A stretch of DNA of 64,000 nucleotides from Zerene cesonia (GCF_012273895.1 NC_052111.1:7006001-7070000); one strand, 5' to 3'. Positions 36,217 through 46,490 are shown, counted from the first letter of the stretch. The notes: a model not told the origin generated them from the sequence alone. Numbers and translations are program-made.

Positions 36217-36389
36217 TTTTATATAAAATAGTATAGATTCATATATATGTTTATTGGGCTAATATAAATATTACAAACAAATACAAAAGAATTAAATTTA
36301 ATTTTAATCGCATGTATCTCATTCTATAGAGGCAGGAGAAGAAATTATAGCAACAAATATTATAAATACTGAAGATATTAAGATGACTA

Positions 36390-36455
36390 GCTTTTTCGTT
36401 TAAACGCGCTAATATCAGGAACAACTGAATCGATAAAAAAACTTTCAAGCTACCG
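36390..36455 (+). mobile_element. Fragment of Helitron subfamily A
   Basis: TTTCGTTTAAACGCGCTAAT, ATCAGGAACAACTG and CTTTCAAGCTA recall the interior of subfamily A without termini. Weak but positioned inside a Helitron cluster. Confidence 0.4.
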
Positions 36456-36487
36456 TCATTGGATATATACGTGATCACCGAATGCTA

Positions 36488-36677
36488 TCACACAAATATT
36501 ATAAATGTGAAAGTTTGTTTGGATGTTTGTCCGTCAATCATGCTGAAACTACTAATCGGTCATTGATGAAATCTGGTATACAGACATGAGCTGACTTGGG
36601 TGATAAGATACTTTTTATCCCGATGCTCCCTTGGAATACAGGAATATTTTCCGGGCGGATCCGGGACGAGCGTCTAG
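36488..36677 (+). mobile_element. Non-autonomous Helitron, subfamily D
   Basis: A 190-bp copy starts TCACACAAATATTATAAATG after A, with GTGAAAGTTTGTTTGGATG, GTCCGTCAATCATGCTGAAA, GAAATCTGGTATACAGACA, CCCGATGCTCCCTTGGAATA and the end CGGGACGAGCGTCTAG before T. It is the most complete subfamily D copy here. Confidence 0.85.
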
Positions 36678-36793
36678 TATATATATGTAGCACAGGCGAC
36701 GACTGGACGGACTAGCTAGACTAGACTAGATTAATACATATGCAAATTGAAACAAACACATAAAAGTAAACTTCTTTGATATGCATAATTATT

Positions 36794-36992
36794 TGCTACT
36801 AATATTATAAATGCGAAAGTTTGTAAGGAGTGCGTGTATTTGTTGCTCTTTTACGCAAAAACTACTAAACCGGTTGCAATGAAATTTGGTACGTAGATAG
36901 CTGGACAACTGGAATAACATATAAACAACTCTTTATCCCGATATTCCTACGGGATACGGACTTACGCGGGTGAAACCGCGGGGCGCAGCTAG
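36794..36992 (+). mobile_element. Non-autonomous Helitron, subfamily B (first of tandem)
   Basis: A 199-bp copy with the textbook 3' end: stem CGCGG 36965-36969 / CCGCG 36976-36980 with loop GTGAAA, 8 bases, then CTAG 36989-36992. Its first bases read TGCTACT in place of TCCTACT. The next copy starts immediately at 36993, giving a head-to-tail pair. Confidence 0.85.
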
Positions 36993-37186
36993 TAATATTA
37001 TAAACGTGAAAGTTTGTAAGGAGGTGGGTGTGATTGTTGCTCTTTCACGCAAAAACTACTGAACCGATTGCAATGAAATTTGGTACGTAGACAGCTGGAC
37101 AAGTGGAATAACATATAGGCAACATTTAATCTCGATATTCCTACGGGATACGGACTAACGCGGGTGAAACCGCGGGGCTCAGCTAG
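36993..37186 (+). mobile_element. Non-autonomous Helitron, subfamily B (second of tandem)
   Basis: Begins TAATATTATAAACGTGAAAG directly at the CTAG of the preceding copy, so it lacks the usual TCCTAC. It carries GTTGCTCTTTCACGCAAAAA, ACCGATTGCAATGAAATTTG and CGCGGGTGAAACCGCGGGGC, ending CAGCTAG before T. Confidence 0.85.
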
Positions 37187-37537
37187 TCTATGAACCTAAC
37201 TATAAGCTTTAACTTCAGGTATTCACGTTAATCATTGTGTGAAATAAGACACTTAAGAATGCTTGACTGCACTTTGAATCCCATATTACAGAAATAGTAA
37301 TACTATATACAAATATTATTTCAACTTGATTTCTATCTAAGTGTATATTTTCTATCTAATAAGTATTAGGAACAATAAGTTAATTAAATAATAAATTAAA
37401 AAGCCTCCGAGATATTTTCCAGTATAGCACGCTATAGCCCAGTATTAAGTTAATCTTATTAGAATTATCAAGTCAATATATTATTTCAAGTTCAATGCAC
37501 TAATTAGATTCTATTATAGTAGATCCTCATCCATAAA

Positions 37538-37737
37538 TCCTGCTAATACTATAAATGCGAAAGTTTGTAAGGATATGAGTTTGTTTGTTGCTCTTTCACG
37601 CAAAAACTACTCAACCGATTGCAATGAAATTTGGTACGTAGATAGCTGGATAACTGGAATAACATATAAACAACTTTTTATCCCGATATTCCTACGGGAT
37701 ACGGACTTACGTGGGTAAAACCGCGGGGCGCAGCAGG
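37538..37737 (+). mobile_element. Non-autonomous Helitron, subfamily B
   Basis: A 200-bp copy starts TCCTGCTAATACTATAAATG after A and has all family motifs. Its end reads GCGGGGCGCAGCAGG, so the terminal CTAG has been lost and the copy would no longer be mobile. Confidence 0.8.
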
Positions 37738-37804
37738 GCAGTGGAATCTTTGTGGCGTTAAATTAAACATAATATAAATATACATAAAATATCAATGTAA
37801 TAAT

Positions 37805-37911
37805 TCTATACTAATATTATAAAGCTGAAGAGTTTCTTTGTCTGTTTGATTGCACTAATCTCAGGAACTGCTGGTCGGATTTGAAAAAATCTTTCAGTGT
37901 TAGATAGCTAG
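37805..37911 (+). mobile_element. Helitron subfamily A, 3'-truncated
   Basis: Starts TCTATACTAATATTATAAAG and reaches TTCAGTGTTAGATAG, then stops at an internal GCTAG (37907-37911). The GC-rich 3' hairpin is missing. Confidence 0.75.
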
Positions 37912-38065
37912 AATGTGACCTGTAACAAAAAGGGGGAGGGGTGGGAAAGAATCATAAATTCTTGTGACATTAATTCTTTCACACAGACCATAGTTTAGAC
38001 TCTAGATATAAAATCAAAACAACATATTAAACATAATCAACGTCATTATCCTTAATCTAAGATAT

Positions 38066-38257
38066 ATTTTACTAACGTTATAAACGCTTGGAAGTATGGA
38101 TATTTTGACTCTTTCACGCGAAAACAGCTTATCGAATTTGTGTGAAATTTGGTACAGAGATAGATTATAGTATAGCACAGAGGAGATGATAGTCTAGATT
38201 AGTCTATAGTCTATTTACTTACGGGTACTACGCGAGGAACACCGCGGGTTACAGCTA
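38066..38257 (+). mobile_element. Non-autonomous Helitron, subfamily G
   Basis: About 192 bp. TTACTAACGTTATAAACGC is a variant 5' end; TGACTCTTTCACGCGAAAAC, GTGTGAAATTTGGTACAGAG and AACACCGCGGGTTACAGCTAG followed by T give the interior and 3' end. The central part (TAGTATAGCACAGAGGAGAT, then TAGTCTAGATTAGTC) is not shared with other copies. Confidence 0.7.
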
Positions 38258-38744
38258 GTTAAGAATGCTGATTGTGTTTGATGAGTTTTTGCGATCTTCT
38301 TAGTAATACTTATGTTAAAATTACCGACTTAAACTGATTAAAGTAAGTCATTAGTAGTTATTTTAATTAACAGCTTTTAATCATTCATATTGAATTAACG
38401 TTATTGTATAATTATATATTGTATTCTTAATTAATATTTGCAAAAAGTACTCGTAAAAGCAGTTTAATTATAGGCAAATATTCTTCGAGTAATTAAATAG
38501 TTGTTTTAAAGAAGTGCACAAAAACTGGAAATTTTAAGCTTAAATAGCCATTTCATATAATACTTCAATTTGCCGTGATAAATAAATAACAATTATTTCA
38601 CTTTATGTGTATGTATGTGTATGTAGGTATGTATATTTGTGAATTAATATTTTATACCCGTATGTATATTTTTATGTATATGTACTATTATTTTATTCTA
38701 TTATTTATGTATATGTGTATGTGTTTATGAATTTTTTTATTTCA
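38258..38744. repeat. AT-rich DNA with impure (TATG)n microsatellite
   Basis: From about 38607 to 38735 the sequence is dominated by TATG/TGTATG units (GTATGTATGTGTATGTAGG and similar). No gene recognised. Confidence 0.6.
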
Positions 38745-38961
38745 TTGTTATTATATACTTATTACTTGTTTTCCTTTTGCTTTTGCACTATCCCAGAACT
38801 TCGTACATTTCCTTTCCTACCAGGTTGCCTGGCAGAGATTGCTGTTAAGCAATAAGGCCGCCTCTTGTACAAACGATGTCTTTTTTTCTGTTTACTGTGT
38901 TCTTGTGGTTTCTAAGTTTGTACAATAAAGGATTACAAATAAATAAATAAATAAATAAACA
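38745..38961 (+). mobile_element. LINE 3' end with polyA-like (AATA)n tail
   Basis: GGTTGCCTGGCAGAGATTGC, TTAAGCAATAAGGCCGCCTC, TGTACAAACGATGTC, a T-rich stretch and TGTACAATAAAGGATTACAA followed by (ATAA)n at about 38938-38961 form the 3'-untranslated end of a common lepidopteran non-LTR retrotransposon. AATAAA at 38925-38930 may be its polyadenylation signal. A second, shorter copy is at 46399-46490. Confidence 0.7.
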
Positions 38962-39022
38962 ATTGCTTAATATTCTTATTTATCTAACTGCGCCCTGGAT
39001 AAAATTTTGAGAATTTTAAAGA

Positions 39023-39170
39023 TTGCCTATGTGTTATTCCAGTTGTCCATCTATCTACGTACTAAATTTCATTGCAATCGGTTCAACAGTTTTTGCGTGA
39101 AAGAGTAACAAACATCCATACGTTCATACATCCATCAATACAAACTATCGCGTTTATAATATTAGTAGGA
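39023..39170 (-). mobile_element. Non-autonomous Helitron, subfamily B, 3'-truncated
   Basis: Complement of TCCTACTAATATTATAAACG at the right edge (39151-39170), with AAATTTCATTGCAATCGGTT, TTTTTGCGTGAAAGAG and a (CATC)-rich stretch. It lacks the hairpin and CTAG on its 39.02-kb side. Confidence 0.8.
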
Positions 39171-40259
39171 TAAAAAAATGTAGACAAACATTCCGACCAC
39201 GTGTTGCGCAACCATTGTTCAATATATTGTTCAACTATAAAAGGTTCTTTCTACATAAAAACACCCACGAATGCAGGCTTTTACTTTCTTCGGCCTTTTT
39301 TGCTACTGTTACTTGGATCGGTGCATTGTTATGGTTCAGTCGTTTACCGGATATATTGATATTTAATATGAGAAATATATTTAAGGTCTCGATTGATTTG
39401 GAGACATAGTTGATTATTTGAATAAAAATTTATTTACTCCTGCATATGGATATTCATAAAAAATAAATTACGATGAAAAATTCAATGTTTAAACCTCAAA
39501 GCACATAAAGAAATTTGAAAATTATTATAATTTTGAGTGACTGATGAAAGTAGAAGAAATACGAACTTTAGTTTTCTCTAATTCTGTTACGTGTTGTATA
39601 GAAGAGCGCGATGTATATAAGAACTAGACTTCGAGTTTTGTGAGTCTGTGAATGACTTCAAAACTTGTTTTATTTGTATGTTTAAGTGTTACCTACCAAA
39701 ACAAATCTGTACATTTTAATGTAAGATACGCTCTTTATGTTGAATTTTAATTAAATTAACCCATTCTTCACATTTTTAAACGTTATGTTCAGTGTGTCAA
39801 AGAGAGTGATGATAACATTGCGATATGAAATTTGTCTGTCTGGTATGAAAACACTACCATCATTTTTTAATTAGGTTAATATTAAGAACCACAACCATGG
39901 TCCAATCCTAAACGAAAGTATCATTGCTTCGTTACCTGCACGCATTCCCACACTATCATCTTGTATCCCTTTCTTTTATGTGCACTTCATATATCTGTCT
40001 CATCCAACTCGATCCATTTTGACGTCACTGATCACTCTCACTCTCAATAATATTATAGATAAAATAAAAGATGAAACAATGTTATTTTTATATAATATCG
40101 AACATTAATATATAAAAATATAAAATTTATGTAATGATTGGTGATATTATTCCAAAGGAATGATAAAATGTACCTGTTTTATTTGTCGTTTCAACAATAG
40201 TAATTCCTGATTAAATAAAAATCCTCAGAATAAATAATGGTTCCTATATTTATATAGTA
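39171..40259. other. AT-rich DNA without recognisable gene
   Basis: No feature recognised. ORF of 64 codons at 39215-39409 has no domain. Confidence 0.5.
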
Positions 40260-40439
40260 CTAGCTGCACCCGGCAAACGCTGTTCTGCCTTACTCTTATC
40301 GTTTAGTGGTATGAAAAATAGATGTTAGCCGATTCTCAGACCTACCCAATATGCTTATCAAATTTCAGAGGAATCGGTCAAGCCGTTTCGGAGGAGTATA
40401 GAGACTAACATTGTGACACGAGAATTTTATATATATAGA
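40260..40439 (-). mobile_element. Non-autonomous Helitron, subfamily F, copy 2
   Basis: A 180-bp copy in opposite orientation to 36036-36216. It starts on the plus strand with CTAGCTGCACCCGGCAAACG and ends GAATTTTATATATATAGA; flanks are A and T as expected. Interior: TTCTGCCTTACTCTTATCG, GGTCAAGCCGTTTCGGAGGA. Confidence 0.85.
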
Positions 40440-40720
40440 TGTGATTTTTGGAATAAAACTATCCCATATGGCTTAATTTTATCCAAATCGTTTCAACGGT
40501 TTAATTGGCAGTCAGACCGAGTAACTTTAGTAGGGATACTCCAAGAGGAGAAGCCACATAGTTTGACATATGGCTGTGGGGATACTAGTGCGTGCCACAA
40601 GAGATCCCGGGGTTCTATATGCCTTAAGATTGGCCAACGAGGTTTAAGTGGGTAAAAAGCTCTGTTCTTCCCCCAAAAGACAAAGTATCTTTTGAAGATT
40701 TCCTCCCCGATAACAGAAAA
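40440..40720 (+). mobile_element. Probable LINE 3'-end fragment (copy 2)
   Basis: Includes AGGAGAAGCCACATAGTTTG, GGCTGTGGGGATACTAGTG, GGCCAACGAGGTTTAAGTGG, CCCCCAAAAG and TTTTGAAGATTTCCTCCCCG. The last 150 bp align in motif order with 2536-2725. The overlapping ORFs (80 and 96 codons) have no recognised domain. Confidence 0.45.
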
Positions 40721-42012
40721 AGAAATTCTCCAATAAAGTATGTAAATACGTTGTAATAAGATTATATAAAATATGTAATACACCGTTTTATCTGACTCAA
40801 AACATATACTACTGTGACGTAAGAGCTACGCACACTTTCTTTAGACCGAGAAAGCATTATACTACCACGTGTGTGCCAAAGCAGGACGGCAATACAAAAC
40901 AAATGCTCTTCGTTTTTTCTTTGCTGCAACGTAACTTTCTTTCAATTTTACTTCGCGTGTACGATTCGATGACTTCAATTAGCCAGTGAAAGAATATACG
41001 TCACATAATTAAATTAGCCCTTATGTTCTTGGCAATAAGAGCCAATTTAGAAATAGCACTTTCTATGATGACTGATGAGCGACAGTTTTTTTTTTCTTAA
41101 ATGTTCGCATGATCTTAGTGAAAAGTGATTAGTTGTCTATATAACTATATTGTATTTTCACGTTTTATTTTTTATACTACTTTGAAGTCCCGACTGCGTT
41201 CGTACCTACAGAGACTACAGGATACAGATTAATCCATTAGATTATATTATTATTTTTCTTCATAGAAAGATCGAATTAATCATTTTGATGAGATTATTTA
41301 ATTTGATAGCTACAACGCATCATTATAGAAATATTATAAATGCAATTGTTAAGTATAAGAAAGCGGTTTAAAATATTTAGCGTAGATTTAAACACATAAA
41401 AAATAATATAAAATATATATAGTAAGAAATAAAATATATACAAATATAATATATTCTCTCCAGTCATCAATCCTTTCCTTATCCCATACACCTTAAAAGC
41501 GGGTAACGCAGACACACACACACAGACATTCATTTATAATAAAATATTTATAAATAAATGTCTGTCTATGGAATGGTACAGACAGTAAATGCCGTTAAAA
41601 CTATGATTGCTTCTTTGGGCACAGCTTCATTTGGGTTAATTGAAAAAAAAAAACATAAATCTAAATTAAAGCAATTTTCTCACTTGAAAGAAATTCAAGT
41701 ACCCATACGTAGATTAGTATAAATAAAAATTATAATAGCAGTTTTTCATCGAGACGAGTTTTTAAAGAAAAAACTGTATAAGCCATAGCTTACGCACCAA
41801 ATATAATCTCAAAATTAAATTCACGATATTTCTATAGGACTTTTTCAACGATCACGTACCTTAAGGTTAAGCATGCCTGCAATTTTATTTTTCTTTATAA
41901 TTTTTTTATCTATTGTGCTCGAAGGACGTGTGTTTATAAAAACCAATGGCTGATCTATTGGATGGTTTGCTCACTGTGTTGTCGATGATGCTTCTTCCTT
42001 TTTTATGATGTA
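40721..42012. other. Non-coding DNA without recognisable gene
   Basis: No gene recognised. A (CA)n run lies at about 41512-41524. The stretch 40800-40990 is less AT-rich but unassigned. Confidence 0.45.
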
Positions 42013-42212
42013 CTAGCTGCGCCCCGCGGTTTCACCCGTGTAAGTCCGTATCCCGTAGGATTATCGGGATAAAAAGTTGCTTATATGTTTTTCCAGTTGT
42101 TCAGCTTTCTACGTACCAAATTTCATTGCAATCGGTTCAGTAGTTTTTGCGTGAAAGAGCAACAAACACACACACATCCTTACAAACTTTCGCATTTATA
42201 ATATTAGAAGGA
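42013..42212 (-). mobile_element. Non-autonomous Helitron, subfamily B, intact
   Basis: A 200-bp copy. The plus strand starts CTAGCTGCGCCCCGCGGTTT and ends TTATAATATTAGAAGGA. On the minus strand it is flanked by A (5') and T (3'). The 3' stem CGCGG...CACCCG is partly disturbed. All diagnostic motifs are present (ATTGCAATCGGTTCAGTAG, TTTTTGCGTGAAAGAGC). One of the best copies in the window. Confidence 0.88.
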
Positions 42213-43529
42213 TAGAATTTTAATGTCTATAGAAAGGTATTTATTCGCGCGCATTTTATTTATTTAGTTATTCTTTAATACACAATTTGTCATAAAGAAT
42301 GAAATGAAGCAAAAACGTTTTAAGATGTTATAAAAATTAAAATATAATCCTTATTCTTTCATAAAATCAGTACATATTTCAATAATTGTTTTTCATTCTA
42401 CATAATAACTTCAAATCTTCAAAATAAATAAACTTTTGCTCTTACATATATGTACATTCATTACCTATTTATTATTATTAATGTTTACTTGTTAATTTAT
42501 TACACTTTTTTATCACATGCGTAGTATTTTCCAATTTATTAATTACATATTCATTTGTTATTACTCCATTATAATATTTGCCATTGTTTTAATTTGTGGA
42601 GGTCGCCTGTTTCCGTTACTGTTTCACACTGCGTTGGTACACAAATTTAATTTGAAAGAAGGAATGGAAAAGAAAAGGAAACGGGTCTACGGGACTAAAC
42701 CTATAACTCTTCACAAAATCCACAACTAAGCGACTTAAAATTCTGAATTTTCTCCTTTTTATAATTATAAATTGTTAAGCATTGCTCACTCTATAACTGT
42801 AAGCCTCATGCAACTGAATATATCATACCTACAAAACCTACCAAACCTTACCCATTCTCCAACTCACACCGATATTCTCCAACTCACACCGATATCTCAC
42901 TCACAGTGAGTACACTCATACACTCACGGGGGTGAAATCGAAGTATTCTTTCACATACTTTCACCAAACACAATGGGCCCAGGTAGGCGAGGACAAAAAA
43001 CCATCCCACTGATCCTTTGATAGTGACATTTTATAGTTATGAGGTCACAATTCATTTAAAATGGTGGCTTCTGAATTATAGCGCTTTCTCCACATGATTT
43101 CTGGTGTATAAATTAAATAATATAAATTTACTTAATACGTTTTAAATACAATTCTAGGCTGATAATATAAAGCTCTCCTCTCCTCTATCTAATTTCTCTC
43201 CGTACGTCTGGTTGTCTGGATGAAATCGCTATATAGCGATAGGACCGCCATTTGTTTATAATGTATCTATATTAAGGTTTTTTGTAGTTTTATTAAGAGA
43301 AATAAAAAGTTAATAAATAAAATAAATAACGCTGACGAGTTTGTTTGAACAGGCGAATAATACAGGACACTACATATAAAGAAACTGCTGGGTATAACTT
43401 CAGAATTGATGTGGAGTTGAATATTCCATATTCCATCACAGTTGTTTCCAATTACTTACATTGGTGATTAATTGATAACAATATTGACTACATCATGAAA
43501 ACCGCCTTCAAGTTTCCAGAAGTATACCA
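42213..43529. other. AT-rich DNA; a 20-bp tandem duplication at 42.86 kb
   Basis: No gene recognised. ATTCTCCAACTCACACCGAT occurs twice in tandem at 42854-42893, and ACTCACAGTGAGT at 42899-42911 is palindromic. Confidence 0.5.
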
Positions 43530-43645
43530 CATTTTAATGGGACCATATAATGATCTTACTTACTTTCATACAAAAGTATCATAAAAATCATTTCAACCAG
43601 TATAAAGTTATAAATATAAAACACCTTTTGAAGTCGGTTAATAAC
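43530..43645 (-). repeat. 'GAAGTCGG' repeat fragment
   Basis: ATCATAAAAATCATTTCAAC, CAGTATAAAGTTATAAATAT and CACCTTTTGAAGTCGGTTAA read as the complement of the ACCGACTTC...AACTTTTTACTGG repeat. Partial and diverged. Confidence 0.5.
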
Positions 43646-44140
43646 AACAGAATTTATAAATAGTCATCTCTCCTAATTTTAAAAAACATAACAGTTAGGT
43701 AACCTGTGCTTTCCTTGCCCATAGTCTAGGTACAAAAACTTCACGTTCCATATTTTAACGGTAGAAAAAGGACCCTTTATGCTTACCCAATGTCTAGTCT
43801 ATCATCAAACCAAATAATCAAAACGTAACAGACGAACAAAGTGATAGGCATTTATAAAATCGCTGATATTCCAACACGCGAATATTTCACGATTCGTCGC
43901 AAAAAACATAAGCCTCCCTTCCCATATTGAATTCCCTTTAGAAAGTTGCACAAAGCAAAGCCCTCGGCACACGTGTGCTACCTGACTACAACGTATCGAC
44001 CCCAACCTTTCTTTATACTTTTATAGTATTCTACGCTTTCGTTTTTATGTGTTGGCCTTGAACTATCTTAAGCCCGCATTCATGCAATATCAAAACATTT
44101 TAAGAACAGTCGTAACGGCGATCAAAACGAAGTGGATTTA
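43646..44140. other. Non-coding DNA without recognisable gene
   Basis: No feature recognised. Confidence 0.45.
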
Positions 44141-44417
44141 TTGTGGGAGTCGAGCACGCTTCGGCACGAATTGGGCCAACTCGCACGATGGAAGGTAGAC
44201 AATCCACAATCCACATAAGATTGATGTAGAATAGCTGTGTTTCGTTCGGCGAGTGAAAAAGCTAGAGTCTCGTTTACTTTTACTAACACTTCCAAGTCCA
44301 ATTTCCCTTATTCCTATCGGTAATCCTTTTCTTATCCTTAATCCTTTAAAGCGGGCAACGCATTTGCAGCGGCCGTACTTCTGTATATTTATTAGAACCA
44401 CCAGCTCAGTTGCCCCC
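44141..44417 (-). repeat. GGTGGGTCGCC-family repeat, divergent copy
   Basis: The plus strand starts TTGTGGGAGTCGAGCACGCT, then CGAATTGGGCCAACTCGCAC, GTTTCGTTCGGCGAGTGAAA, a pyrimidine-rich run and AACCACCAGCTCAGTTGCCC. This is the complement of the family, including the GAGCTGGCCCAATTC end present at 14209-14546. The 87-codon ORF is a by-product. Confidence 0.6.
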
Positions 44418-44456
44418 TAATATAATAAAAAATGGAGATTGAATTTTAATTAGTCG

Positions 44457-44535
44457 TTCATGAGGCAGAATCAAAGCCCGCTTATTTCAAAAACGACACC
44501 TCAGCTCTCGGCAAACTTGGTTAGACTTAACCTCA
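44457..44535 (-). mobile_element. Possible decayed tRNA-like repeat
   Basis: CATGAGGCAGAATCAAAGCC and AGCTCTCGGCAAACTTGGTT resemble the CGAGGCAGGATTCGAACC repeat at 4487-4642 with several changes. Weak. Confidence 0.25.
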
Positions 44536-45172
44536 CCAATGGGATTTCGTGTATTTTTCCAGTTTTTCAAGTGGACGATGTGAAATATATGTATAAATAC
44601 TTAAGGGTATTTAAACTAAAAATCGAGAAAATATTATAGTAGAACTATAAAAATGAAAGTGTAACTACTATAAAACTAACTAACTCGCTCACTCAATGAG
44701 CGAGTTAGTTATTTTTTATAAAACAATGGCTCACAGTATTTCCAAATCATCAGTTATACTAAACATTACATTATTTTTATAACAATGTAACAAATAAACA
44801 TACAATATTACGTTACCAAAATTACGATTTTACAAGAAAATAATTATTGGTTTAATTAACGTAATTTTAATTAACGTTTTAGTGTATACCTAACAACTAA
44901 TGAGCTAAAAACTATACCTATAATTATAGACATTATTTATAAAAATATAACTATCAAAACAGTATTTTTTTACCATTAAATAAACTTTAACCTTAACATG
45001 CATTTTCTTCATATTATGATTTTATGATTAACAATAAACACATATAAGGTACTGCATGTAAAACCGGTATAATTCACAGGTCTCAATCGATTATAATCAT
45101 TTCCCTATATACAAGACATATTGCATTTGTCTTCATAATTATGAGCTATAGTAAAGATAACCGATCACATAT
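44536..45172. other. AT-rich DNA; 15-bp perfect hairpin at 44677-44711
   Basis: TAACTAACTCGCTCA (44677-44691) pairs perfectly with TGAGCGAGTTAGTTA (44697-44711) around a 5-nt loop, followed by a T-run. No gene recognised. Confidence 0.55.
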
Positions 45173-46172
45173 NNNNNNNNNNNNNNNNNNNNNNNNNNNN
45201 NNNNNNNNNNNNNNNNNNNNNNNNNNNNNNNNNNNNNNNNNNNNNNNNNNNNNNNNNNNNNNNNNNNNNNNNNNNNNNNNNNNNNNNNNNNNNNNNNNNN
45301 NNNNNNNNNNNNNNNNNNNNNNNNNNNNNNNNNNNNNNNNNNNNNNNNNNNNNNNNNNNNNNNNNNNNNNNNNNNNNNNNNNNNNNNNNNNNNNNNNNNN
45401 NNNNNNNNNNNNNNNNNNNNNNNNNNNNNNNNNNNNNNNNNNNNNNNNNNNNNNNNNNNNNNNNNNNNNNNNNNNNNNNNNNNNNNNNNNNNNNNNNNNN
45501 NNNNNNNNNNNNNNNNNNNNNNNNNNNNNNNNNNNNNNNNNNNNNNNNNNNNNNNNNNNNNNNNNNNNNNNNNNNNNNNNNNNNNNNNNNNNNNNNNNNN
45601 NNNNNNNNNNNNNNNNNNNNNNNNNNNNNNNNNNNNNNNNNNNNNNNNNNNNNNNNNNNNNNNNNNNNNNNNNNNNNNNNNNNNNNNNNNNNNNNNNNNN
45701 NNNNNNNNNNNNNNNNNNNNNNNNNNNNNNNNNNNNNNNNNNNNNNNNNNNNNNNNNNNNNNNNNNNNNNNNNNNNNNNNNNNNNNNNNNNNNNNNNNNN
45801 NNNNNNNNNNNNNNNNNNNNNNNNNNNNNNNNNNNNNNNNNNNNNNNNNNNNNNNNNNNNNNNNNNNNNNNNNNNNNNNNNNNNNNNNNNNNNNNNNNNN
45901 NNNNNNNNNNNNNNNNNNNNNNNNNNNNNNNNNNNNNNNNNNNNNNNNNNNNNNNNNNNNNNNNNNNNNNNNNNNNNNNNNNNNNNNNNNNNNNNNNNNN
46001 NNNNNNNNNNNNNNNNNNNNNNNNNNNNNNNNNNNNNNNNNNNNNNNNNNNNNNNNNNNNNNNNNNNNNNNNNNNNNNNNNNNNNNNNNNNNNNNNNNNN
46101 NNNNNNNNNNNNNNNNNNNNNNNNNNNNNNNNNNNNNNNNNNNNNNNNNNNNNNNNNNNNNNNNNNNNNNNN
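45173..46172. other. Assembly gap of exactly 1000 N
   Basis: The run of N is exactly 1000 bases, which indicates a scaffold gap of fixed placeholder length rather than a measured one. The two long ORFs that span it (45141-46190 and its minus-strand counterpart) are artefacts. Confidence 0.98.
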
Positions 46173-46290
46173 ATAAATCATAATAAATGAGCTGCCGCGT
46201 AATTTTGTGGTTGTTAGTTGAATTGTTTATATTATAATTTATTTTCTTTAGTTACTTGACATTCCAGTTATTTAAATATATGTATAGGAT

Positions 46291-46398
46291 AATTTTTATA
46301 GCATTAAAATCTTTATAAATGAGAAATTTTGAAAGAATAGAAAAAAAAGTTCACGAGGTGAGATTCGAACCAGCGTCTCCTTGCCATACCGTAGCAGC
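46291..46398 (-). mobile_element. tRNA-like short repeat, rearranged copy
   Basis: B-box GGTTCGAATCT (complement of 46361-46371) with TTCACGAGGTGAGATTCGAA. It is preceded by GAAAGAATAGAAAAAAAAGT, as in the copy at 4487-4642. Upstream of that, 46291-46330 (TTATAGCATTAAAATCTTTA, TAAATGAGAAATTTT) matches the complement of the opposite end of the 4.5-kb copy, so the ends are arranged differently in the two copies. It runs directly into a LINE 3' end. Confidence 0.55.
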
Positions 46399-46490
46399 GT
46401 TCAAAGCGATAAGGCCGCGTATTGTACAAATAATGGTTTTGTGTCTTTTATCTGTTTTGCATTGAACAATAGAGAGTTTAAATAAAATAC
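46399..46490 (+). mobile_element. LINE 3'-end fragment
   Basis: CAAAGCGATAAGGCCGCGTA, TTGTACAAATAATGG, TTTTGTGTCTTTTATCTG and GCATTGAACAATAGAG parallel the LINE end at 38745-38961. It is fused to the tRNA-like repeat upstream. Confidence 0.55.

Noticed and set aside
36036..38257. CRISPR-like array of regular repeats
   Set aside because: Repeat units are about 200 bp, differ in family, and have Helitron termini; spacing is irregular and the genome is eukaryotic.
45141..46190. ORFs of about 340-350 codons on both strands
   Set aside because: They consist almost entirely of N from the assembly gap; only a few real codons flank it.
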